Of a DNA stretch of 64,000 nt, positions 8,082-15,433 are shown piece by piece (positions within the stretch are counted from its first letter, which is position 1; each line of letters begins with the position of its first letter). The stretch comes from CAZNVB01 sp964651495 (GTDB lineage: Bacteria > Acidobacteriota > Aminicenantia > Aminicenantales > UBA8522), in NCBI GenBank assembly GCA_964651495.1, contig CAZYWP010000002.1, positions 1-64,000 of the forward strand. Reading direction: 5' to 3'. Below the pieces are notes generated by a model. That model saw only the letters and a program-made list of their open reading frames with translations, did not search any database and was not told the DNA's origin. The position numbers and the translations under genes were made by a program.

Positions 8082-8506
8082 GACAAACCTCCGTGTGACG
8101 GTAAAGGTAAAATTATATTCATTTCATTTAGAGGGTCAAGAACCAAGTTCGCCCATTGCGATCCCTCATCATTCCGAACGGTAGTCTTTTTATGAGATCA
8201 TATTGATTGGATGACACCCGATGGGTGACCCGGTTTGGGGGCCCCCAGGGGGAAGAGGCGAGGGTATTGGGTGAGGAAGTCCGTCGAAGACTGAGCGGGC
8301 ACGGTTTCTCGACTGAAAGGAGAGAAGAGCGAAGGATGAGTTCGAAGCGAGTTTCCTCGCTGGGGAAACGAGCGGGCTGACGAATCCCAATCCCGAGCCT
8401 CGCCGGGGGTAAAACGGGGCAGGACCCGTCGGGTGTTCTGATTGAAAATCTTGGGAGAGAGGGCCGCTTGACAAGCCCGGCGGTTATTTAAGAATATGGA
8501 GAAACG
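8082..8506. other. 425-bp gene-free stretch containing the structured segment 8257-8404
   Basis: No credible ORF: the two minus-strand frames across it are rich in Pro, Ser and Arg without domains. 8204-8256 holds the palindrome GGGGGCCCCC in a context (TTTGGGGGCCCCC) also found at 29770-29790. 8257-8404 shows long-range pairing and is listed separately. Near 8417-8432 there is a small hairpin, ACGGG/CCCGT. TTGACA at 8468-8473 may be the -35 box for pgi, but its -10 is poor. Confidence 0.6.
8257..8404. ncRNA. Candidate structured RNA (orphan)
   Basis: Two long-range helices close the segment: GGCGAGG (8257-8263) with CCTCGCC (8398-8404), and ATTGGG (8266-8271) with CCCAAT (8386-8391). Inside are a perfect 6-bp hairpin AGCGAG-TTTC-CTCGCT (8346-8361) and a TTCTC/GAGAA stem. 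Strand is unresolved. The GAGGAAGTCCG string inside recalls RNase P region CR-I, but length and the rest do not fit. It is not recognised as a known family. Confidence 0.35.
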
Positions 8507-10219
8507 ATGGCTCGAGCCGAGCTGATGATCGAGACCGCCAACACCAAACGGTTGGCTCAGGAAATCGAGAAAAACCTGGCCATCCTGTCCAGAGAAAAAG
8601 TCATCCCTCGGGTCTGGGAAAAAGACTGGACCGTCTGGGGGAACGGCCCCGCCGAGGTCGCCAATCGCCTGGGCTGGCTGACTTCTCCTTGGGACTCGGT
8701 GCCTGATTTTCCCGCCATCAGGCAATTCGTCCGGCGAACGCGCGGCAAGGGATACAGGCGCGTACTAGTTCTCGGCATGGGCGGGTCCAGCCTGGCTCCG
8801 CTGGTCCTGGGGAGCGCATTCAAGACGCCCGCGGGGTTCCTCGACCTGGATATCCTGGATTCCACCGACCCCGCGGCCGTTCTCTCTTTCAACAGGAGGC
8901 TCGACCCGGCCAGGACCCTTTTCATCGTCGCCTCGAAATCCGGGACGACGGTAGAGACCACTTCCTTCTTCAATTTTTTCTGGAACCGGTCCGCCGCCTC
9001 ACTGGGCGAAAAGAGAGCGGCAGAGCACTTCGTCGCCATCACCGACCCGGGAACCCCCCTGGAAGACCTGGCCCGCCGGCTCGGTTTTCCCTCATTCGCC
9101 GGCGACCCGGAGATCGGGGGTCGTTTTTCCGCCATTTCATCGTTCGACCTGGTCCCGGCCGCCCTCAAGGGGCTCAGAATCGAGAGCATCGCCGCTGCGG
9201 CCAGGAAAATGGCCGGCCGCTGCCGGGAGGACGTCAACCTCAAAGCCAATCCCGGAGCATATCTCGGAACGGTCCTGGCTTCGCTCGCCGCCTCCGGGCA
9301 TGATAAAGCTACCTTCCTCCTCCCCCCGCGCCTCCAGGCCTTCGGCCTGTGGCTGGAGCAGCTCATCGCCGAGAGCACGGGAAAAAAAGGAAAAGGCATC
9401 CTGCCGGTCGTGGGAGAACCGATCGGCCGACCGGGGGTTTACGGCGCTGACCGCCTGTTCATCCACATCCGGGAAAAAAGTGATCCGGCGCGCCGAGCGG
9501 CCGTCGATCGACTGAAGAACGCCGGATTCCCGCTGCTGGCGATCACCCTGCCTTCTCTTGACGGGCTCGGGGGCCAGTTTTTCCTCTGGGAGTTCGCCAC
9601 GGCCATAGCCGGGTTTTTCCTGGGGATCAATCCCTTCGACCAGCCCGACGTCGAATCCGCCAAAAAGAAGGCCAGGGAGATGTTGAACACTTTCCGGGCA
9701 ACCGGTTCTCTGCCCCAGCGCCCGCCGATAATCAAAAAACGCGGCCTGTCGGTGTACTCGGACGTCCCGGCGTCTTCGGCCAGAGGATGCCTGCGCGCTT
9801 TTCTTGCCCGGGCCCGGCCGGGAGATTACATTGCCGTGCAGGCGTTTCTTCCGCCCGGCCGCGCGCTCAGCTCCGCCCTGGAGGAGCTGAGAGTCCATCT
9901 CCGCAACGTCACCGGGCTGGCGACGACCGTCGGTTACGGCCCCCGTTTCCTCCATTCGACCGGCCAGCTCCACAAGGGCGACCGCGGGAACGGCCTGTTC
10001 ATCCAGCTGACGGCCGCCGACAGGGCAGACGTTCCGATCCCGGACAAACCCGGCGCAGCGAGGTCGTCGGTTTCCTTCGGCGTGCTCAAGGCCGCTCAGG
10101 CCGCCGGGGATTTCCAAGCCCTCGCCTCGGCCGGCCGGCGCATCATCCGGTTTCATTTCGGGGCGGAGGCGGCGGCCGGAGTCCGCGACCTCGTTTCGCT
10201 GTTCCCCCCGATTATATAA
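8507..10219 (+). CDS. pgi: Glucose-6-phosphate isomerase (TalPgi-type, stand-alone)
   Basis: Interconverts glucose-6-phosphate and fructose-6-phosphate. The 570 residues contain two SIS domains with the conserved GMGGSS (90-95), SKSGTT (143-148) and GGRFS (204-208) phosphosugar motifs. The closest type is the isomerase half of bifunctional transaldolase/glucose-6-phosphate isomerase proteins; the transaldolase half is missing and no transaldolase frame lies upstream. The C-terminal part (LHKGDRGNGLFIQLTA, catalytic-lysine region) is intact. SD GGAG lies 5 bp before the ATG. It fits with the PPi-type phosphofructokinase at 58.6 kb in a glycolytic/gluconeogenic pathway. Confidence 0.9.
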   Translation: MARAELMIETANTKRLAQEIEKNLAILSREKVIPRVWEKDWTVWGNGPAEVANRLGWLTSPWDSVPDFPAIRQFVRRTRGKGYRRVLVLGMGGSSLAPLVLGSAFKTPAGFLDLDILDSTDPAAVLSFNRRLDPARTLFIVASKSGTTVETTSFFNFFWNRSAASLGEKRAAEHFVAITDPGTPLEDLARRLGFPSFAGDPEIGGRFSAISSFDLVPAALKGLRIESIAAAARKMAGRCREDVNLKANPGAYLGTVLASLAASGHDKATFLLPPRLQAFGLWLEQLIAESTGKKGKGILPVVGEPIGRPGVYGADRLFIHIREKSDPARRAAVDRLKNAGFPLLAITLPSLDGLGGQFFLWEFATAIAGFFLGINPFDQPDVESAKKKAREMLNTFRATGSLPQRPPIIKKRGLSVYSDVPASSARGCLRAFLARARPGDYIAVQAFLPPGRALSSALEELRVHLRNVTGLATTVGYGPRFLHSTGQLHKGDRGNGLFIQLTAADRADVPIPDKPGAARSSVSFGVLKAAQAAGDFQALASAGRRIIRFHFGAEAAAGVRDLVSLFPPII

Positions 10220-10250
10220 ATTCTATGGGAATTATAAATTCTATAGGAAT
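10215..10250. repeat. 18-bp perfect-period tandem repeat after pgi
   Basis: Two abutting copies, TATAAATTCTATGGGAAT (10215-10232) and TATAAATTCTATAGGAAT (10233-10250), differing at one position. The core ATTCTATAGGAAT is close to palindromic. It overlaps the pgi stop codon and is strikingly AT-rich for this genome. It could be an operator or a replication-slippage product. Confidence 0.6.
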
Positions 10251-10355
10251 ACTAAAAATCGGGGGGCGCCCGTCGACACCGCCATCCGGCTTGACCGTGT
10301 CCACCCCGGAGTTCCCGGAAAAGGAAACGGCGCGCCGGGCCAGCAAGGAGGACTG

Positions 10356-11615
10356 ATGACCGCGAAAGACAGAGTCCTGACCAGCCTCGCTCACCGCCAG
10401 CCGGATGCCGTGCCCGTGGATTTCGGGTCCACCGCCGTCAGCGGAATCCATGCCGCCGCCCTGGCGGCGCTGCGGGACCATTACGGCCTGGAAAAGCGCC
10501 CGGTCAAAGTCTACGAGCCGTACCAGATGCTCGGGCTGATCGACGAAGACCTCAAGCGGATCATGGGCATCGACGTGGAGGGGATCCCGGCGCCGGAAAC
10601 GCTCTTCGGGTTCCGCAACGAGAACTGGAAGTCCTGGAGGATGGACAGCGGGCTCGAAGTCTTGGTCTCGGAGCATTTCCAGACGGACAAGACCGCCGCA
10701 GGCGACACCCTGGTCTATCCCAAGGGAGACCGCACCGCACCGCCCAGCGGCCGGATGCCTAAAAACGGCTTCTACTTCGACACGATCGTGCGCCAGGAAC
10801 CGATCGACGAGAGCCGGCTGAACCCGGAGGACAACCTGGAGGAATTCGGGCCCGTTTCAGAACGGGACCTGGATTATTTCGCCGCCGAGGCCCAGCGGGC
10901 TGCGGCGACGGGGCGCGCCGTCATGGCCACCTTCGGCGGAATGGGGCTGGGTGATATCGCCCTGGTTCCCGCTCCCTTCCTCCAACGCCCGAAGGGAATC
11001 CGGGACATCGAGGAGTGGTATATATCGACGGTCACGCGGCCCGGCTATATCCACCGCGTCTTCGAAAGACAGACGGAGATCGCCCTGGAGAACCTGGCCC
11101 GGATCCGGCCGGTGGTCGGCGAAGCCGTGGACGCCGTGTTCGTCTGCGGAACCGATTTCGGCACCCAGCAGTCCCAGTTCTGCTCGGCGGAGACCTTCCG
11201 CAGCCTCTACTTTCCCTACTATAAAAAAATCAACGACTGGGTCCACAGGAACACCGGCTGGAAAACATTCAAGCATTCCTGCGGGGCCGTCGAGCCGCTG
11301 ATCGAGGCGGTCATCGAATGCGGGTTCGACATCCTCAACCCGGTCCAGGTGACGGCCGCGGGGATGGAGGCGACTCGCCTCAAGAAGATATATGGCGGCC
11401 GGATCGTCTTTTGGGGCGGCGGGGTGGATACGCAGACGACCTTCGCCTTCGGCACGCCGGGCCAGGTGCGCGATCAGGTTCTCCGCCGGCTGGAAATCTT
11501 TGCCCCGGGGGGAGGATACGTTTTTAACGCCGTGCACAACATCCAGGCCACCACGCCGGTGGAAAATATCGCCGCCATGGTCGGGGCGGTCAAGGAATTC
11601 AACGGAATGAAATGA
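10356..11615 (+). CDS. UroD/MtaA-like methyltransferase family protein
   Basis: A 419-residue TIM-barrel protein of the uroporphyrinogen-decarboxylase superfamily. It lacks the N-terminal RQAGRYLPEY signature of true HemE, so a haem role is unlikely. Instead it has FKHSCG, giving H307 and C309, the His-X-Cys zinc site used by corrinoid methyltransferases (MtaA/MtbA/CmuA). The usual third Cys ligand is not obvious; the matching late region reads FNAVHNIQ. Its stop overlaps the start of the DUF4838 lipoprotein (ATGA), so the two are translationally coupled. Moving methyl groups from a methylated carbohydrate-derived substrate is a guess from context. Confidence 0.8.
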   Translation: MTAKDRVLTSLAHRQPDAVPVDFGSTAVSGIHAAALAALRDHYGLEKRPVKVYEPYQMLGLIDEDLKRIMGIDVEGIPAPETLFGFRNENWKSWRMDSGLEVLVSEHFQTDKTAAGDTLVYPKGDRTAPPSGRMPKNGFYFDTIVRQEPIDESRLNPEDNLEEFGPVSERDLDYFAAEAQRAAATGRAVMATFGGMGLGDIALVPAPFLQRPKGIRDIEEWYISTVTRPGYIHRVFERQTEIALENLARIRPVVGEAVDAVFVCGTDFGTQQSQFCSAETFRSLYFPYYKKINDWVHRNTGWKTFKHSCGAVEPLIEAVIECGFDILNPVQVTAAGMEATRLKKIYGGRIVFWGGGVDTQTTFAFGTPGQVRDQVLRRLEIFAPGGGYVFNAVHNIQATTPVENIAAMVGAVKEFNGMK

Positions 11616-14581
11616 GAACGAAAAAAGACGGGTTTCTTGTCTTCATCGTATTGATATGTCTGATGCCGGCCACGTCATGCCGGGGGCTGAAAAGAGGCCC
11701 CGTCATCATCATCTCCAAGGACGCAGCGGCGCTGGAGGACCTCGCCGCCCGAGAAATCCGGCGCTATCTCTACCTGCGCACCGGGGAGCTGGTCCCGATC
11801 GAGCGGAGAGCCGACCCGGCGGACGGGCATCCCAACGCCGTCGTCATTCTTGATAAGAATCACTTCCAAACAGCTTCTGTTGGCGATGAAAGCCTGCGCC
11901 AAGGAGTGGCCGGACTGGGTGAGCAGGAATATCTCCTCAGGACCATCCCGCAGAGCGGGAAAACCCTCGCTCTCGTCGTCGGAGGAGATGGGGTCGGGAC
12001 GCTCTACGGAGCGTATCGGCTGGCCGAGAGCCTGGGCGTCCGGTTCTATCTCCACGGGGATGTGGTTCCCGACGGAAGGGTTCCCCTCAAAATTCCCGTC
12101 GTCGAGGAGACCGGCCGGCCCCTTTTCCGGCTGAGGGGGATCCATCCCTTCCACGACTTTCCGGAGGGCCCGGACTGGTGGAATGTCGAGGACTACAAAA
12201 CGTACCTGGCTCAGCTCGTCAAGCTGCGGATGAATTTTATCGGCCTGCACACCTATCCCGAAGGGCACCCCAACGCCGAGCCGACCGTCTGGATCGGCCT
12301 GGCCGAGGACAGCGCGGACGACGGTTCGGTTCGTTTCGCCTATCCCTCGAGCTACATGAGTACGGGCCGCGGCAATTGGGGCTACGAGCCCGGCAAGACG
12401 GGGGACTATCATTTCGGGGCGGCCGAGCTCTTTGAGAGCGACGACCATGGGGCCGAGGTCATGCAGGGCCTGCTCCCCCAGCCGCAAACCGTCGAGGACT
12501 CCAGCGCCGTCTTCAACCGCACCGGGGCGATGCTGAGGGAGGCGTTTTCCTTCGGCCGGGCGCTCGGCGTCAAGACCTGCGTCGGAACGGAAAGCCCCCT
12601 CACTATCCCCGAGCTGGTCAAGAAGCGCCTGCTGGAGAGGGGAAAGAATCCGCAGGATCCGGCCGTTGTCAGGGAGGTCTATAAGGGGATATTCAGCCGC
12701 ATCTCGAAGGCCTATCCCCTGGATTATTATTGGATCTGGACGGATGAAAACTGGACCTGGAGCGACGCCGGCCCGGAGCAAATCAAGGCCGTGGTGGATG
12801 ACATCCAGACCGCGCTGGAGGCGGCTAAAGAGGTACGGCCGCCATTTTTGCTGGCTACCTGCGGCTGGGTCCTCGGACCTCCCGGAGACCGGTCTCTCTT
12901 CGACCGCATCCTGCCCAAGGACATCGCGCTGAGCTCAATCAACCGGGAGGTGGGGAAAGCTCCGCTGGACCCGGAGTTCGGACGCATCAGCGGCCGGCCG
13001 AAATGGGCCATTCCCTGGCTGGAGGACGACCCGGCGCTGACCTCGCCCCAGCTCTGGGTCGGCCGGATGCGCCGGGACGCTGCCGATGCCCTGGCCTACG
13101 GTTGCGCCGGGCTGCTCGGTATCCACTGGCGGACGCGTATCCTCGGGCCGAACATTTCGGCCCTGGCTCAGGCAGGCTGGGACCAAACACCGTGGGCCCG
13201 GCCGGCCTCCGCTGTTTCCGGGGCCGAGGGCCCGGTCAACGGCGTCTATGTCTCTTTTCCCGACAGCCCGATAGCCGGGACATTAGAACCGGCTGTCTAT
13301 CGCGATTACCGGGACCGGGTTTTCGGCTATCGCATCACGCTCCCCAACGGTGCCTATGACCTGACCCTGCAGTTCTGTGAGGGAGAATTTAAAGAAAAGG
13401 GCCGGCGGGTCTTTGATATCTCGATCCAGGGAGAAAAAAAGCGGGAAAAAGTGGATATCTTCGCCGCCGTCGGCGCCCGCCGTGCGCTGGATATTGAATT
13501 CAGGAATATCAACGTTTCAGACGGCCGCCTGGACATCGAGTTCGCCGACCGCATCCATTATCCCGCCATCGCCGGAATCATCATCAGGGGGGAAAAACTG
13601 GCCAAAAAAATCAACTGCGGCGGCCCCGCCTGCGGAGACTACGAATCCGACTGGCCGGAAACTTCCCGCTTTGCCCCCACGCTCGACTTCTATGAAGACT
13701 GGGCGGCGGCGCATTTCGGCCCGGAGAAGGGTCCGCAAATCGCCGCGCTGTTTGCCACGATCGACGGCCGTCTCCCCCAGCCGAATGTCTGGACCGGCCC
13801 GGGAGGAATCAAGCCGGACCCGCGGCCCTGGGGGGAGGTAAGAAAAGAATACGGTTTTGTCGACGAGCTGGCCGCGCTGCGGCCGCAAGTGGTAGGGAAA
13901 GGGAACCTGGCGCGTTTCGACTACTGGCTGCACAGCTTCGTCACCCTGCGCGAGATGGCCCATCTCGAGTGTCTCTGGGCCGAATACAACACGGCCGCGG
14001 AGACCGTTAAAGGGAGGCCCGATGAAAAATCGCGTCCGGCGCTGGCGGAGGCGAAACTGCTCCCCCTCCGGGAACAGATGGTGTCAACGCTCAAGACCCT
14101 GTATGATTCGCTCCTGGCCACCGTCAGCACGCCCGGCGAACTCGGCACCATCATGAACTGGGAACAGCACCTCGTTCCGTCCGTCATCATCAGGCCGGGC
14201 GAGGAGCTGCGAAAAATCCTTGGGCAGGAGCTCCCCGACTCAGCCAAGCTCCCGCGAACCTACCAGGGCGCGCCCCGGATCATCGTCCCCGCGGCGCGAA
14301 CGTTGTTGGCCTCAGGCGAGTCTCTTCAGCTCAAGGTGATCATTCTGTCCGCAGAGCCCCCCCTCGATGCCGCACTCTGCTGGCGGGAGCTGGGCCGGGG
14401 AGAGTTTACCGTGGTCCCGCTCGAAAAAATGGGGCGGGGAGTCTATAAAGTGAGCTGTCCCGAGACGACCGGAGATTTGGAGTATTACGTCCGGGCCCGG
14501 TTCGCCGGGAAAGAAGCCTTCTTCCCGGCGACCGCCCCCCTGCTCAATCAGACCGCAGTCAGATGTCTTCCGGGCTCTTAA
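11612..14581 (+). CDS. DUF4838 glycoside-hydrolase-like lipoprotein with malectin-like domain
   Basis: A 989-residue probable lipoprotein (signal peptide, lipobox-like ATSC near residue 23). Residues about 30-170 resemble the GH67/GH20-type N-terminal domain (VIIISKDAAALEDLAAREIRR region, GDGVGTLYGAYRLAE). Residues 175-520 form a DUF4838/alpha-glucuronidase-like TIM barrel (WIWTDENW). A malectin/CBM-like beta domain follows at about 545-670 (NGVYVSFPDS to IAGIIIRG), then a helical region and a C-terminal beta domain. This suggests cleavage of acidic or decorated polysaccharide at the cell surface. Activity and exact family are not proven. It is coupled to the UroD-like gene upstream. Confidence 0.82.
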   Translation: MRTKKDGFLVFIVLICLMPATSCRGLKRGPVIIISKDAAALEDLAAREIRRYLYLRTGELVPIERRADPADGHPNAVVILDKNHFQTASVGDESLRQGVAGLGEQEYLLRTIPQSGKTLALVVGGDGVGTLYGAYRLAESLGVRFYLHGDVVPDGRVPLKIPVVEETGRPLFRLRGIHPFHDFPEGPDWWNVEDYKTYLAQLVKLRMNFIGLHTYPEGHPNAEPTVWIGLAEDSADDGSVRFAYPSSYMSTGRGNWGYEPGKTGDYHFGAAELFESDDHGAEVMQGLLPQPQTVEDSSAVFNRTGAMLREAFSFGRALGVKTCVGTESPLTIPELVKKRLLERGKNPQDPAVVREVYKGIFSRISKAYPLDYYWIWTDENWTWSDAGPEQIKAVVDDIQTALEAAKEVRPPFLLATCGWVLGPPGDRSLFDRILPKDIALSSINREVGKAPLDPEFGRISGRPKWAIPWLEDDPALTSPQLWVGRMRRDAADALAYGCAGLLGIHWRTRILGPNISALAQAGWDQTPWARPASAVSGAEGPVNGVYVSFPDSPIAGTLEPAVYRDYRDRVFGYRITLPNGAYDLTLQFCEGEFKEKGRRVFDISIQGEKKREKVDIFAAVGARRALDIEFRNINVSDGRLDIEFADRIHYPAIAGIIIRGEKLAKKINCGGPACGDYESDWPETSRFAPTLDFYEDWAAAHFGPEKGPQIAALFATIDGRLPQPNVWTGPGGIKPDPRPWGEVRKEYGFVDELAALRPQVVGKGNLARFDYWLHSFVTLREMAHLECLWAEYNTAAETVKGRPDEKSRPALAEAKLLPLREQMVSTLKTLYDSLLATVSTPGELGTIMNWEQHLVPSVIIRPGEELRKILGQELPDSAKLPRTYQGAPRIIVPAARTLLASGESLQLKVIILSAEPPLDAALCWRELGRGEFTVVPLEKMGRGVYKVSCPETTGDLEYYVRARFAGKEAFFPATAPLLNQTAVRCLPGS

Positions 14582-15300
14582 TACAGGCCGGCCAAAACGA
14601 GGTCGGCGTGAAAGAGCTCCCGCGTCTTTTTACGGACTTTGGCGTCGACCGTGTCTTTGATGTTGATATAGAACCAGAAGCGGTCAAACAGCCGCAGTTT
14701 TTTTATGTAATAATCGGCGTAGGTCGTTCGACTGTCAATCAGGATCTTGCCGATTTCTTTCCCCTTTTCATCGGTGAGGACGATGGATTTCCCGTTCTCC
14801 AGCTGGCCGTATACTCTGCCCTTGCCCTTGCCCTCCCATTCATCGGCTTTGTCGATTTTCGTGATCTTTAAAGCCTGATATGCGTCTCGTTCCTTCGCGG
14901 CCAGGTGATCTTCCAGGGCTACGTCAGCCGTCCTGCTAAAGACACTCCTGTACTGTCCTCCCTCTTTGATCTCGATGCTGTCGGCGACGAAGACCGACGG
15001 GTCGTCCTTGAGGAGGGCGCCCCTGACTCTGATGTCCTTTCCGACCAGAGTGCTGGCATCCTGTCCCTCGATCGTTCCCTGGACGATCACGTCAAACCCC
15101 TTGGCCGAGGGCAGGTAAAAATATTTGCCCAGGCCCATTTTCACCGTTCCCTCGAACTCGGTCAGCCCGCCGGCAGCGGCAGGCTTTTCCTGCGCGGCCT
15201 GCGGCTGAGCTTCCTGGGCAACGGAAGTCCCAACCATAGCCACCGCGAGGAGCAACACGCTGAGAAGGATCAATCGGTTGAATTTTTTTTGGCGCGTCAT
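14578..15300 (-). CDS. Secreted protein of unknown function
   Basis: A 240-residue protein when started at the ATG at 15300, which has GGAGG 9 bp upstream; an earlier TTG lacks support. Signal peptide to about residue 30 (ILLSVLLLAVAMVGTSVAQ), then an Ala/Gln/Pro linker and beta-rich segments including GKDIRVRGALLKDDPSVFVAD, which looks like an OB-fold strand pattern (bOB/DUF-type). It ends with a charged helix. Four bases overlap tail-to-tail with the DUF4838 gene. No catalytic residues were recognised. Confidence 0.68.
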   Translation of the reverse strand: MTRQKKFNRLILLSVLLLAVAMVGTSVAQEAQPQAAQEKPAAAGGLTEFEGTVKMGLGKYFYLPSAKGFDVIVQGTIEGQDASTLVGKDIRVRGALLKDDPSVFVADSIEIKEGGQYRSVFSRTADVALEDHLAAKERDAYQALKITKIDKADEWEGKGKGRVYGQLENGKSIVLTDEKGKEIGKILIDSRTTYADYYIKKLRLFDRFWFYINIKDTVDAKVRKKTRELFHADLVLAGLY

Positions 15301-15433
15301 CGGTCTTACCTCCAAACTTTAGTCAGACCCGGAGTCATCAAATGCAGCAAAATCAGGCCCCATTTATACCACTGAAAAAAAGAAAAGTAAAGCGCAAACT
15401 GATCAGATCACGGAAACGCTGAGGCAGGGAGGT

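Noticed and set aside
8272..8290. RNase P RNA, from the string GAGGAAGTCCG
   Set aside because: The CR-I-like string is present, but the region is too short and lacks the downstream ACAGAA/CR-V elements and the P4 pairing.
8205..8500. Missing transaldolase half of a TalPgi fusion upstream of pgi
   Set aside because: No frame in this region encodes transaldolase motifs; the pgi start has its own ribosome site.
10356..11615. HemE (true uroporphyrinogen decarboxylase)
   Set aside because: The RQAGRYLPEY substrate-binding signature is absent and an HSCG zinc motif is present; the context is carbohydrate, not haem synthesis. The same holds for 59893-61077.
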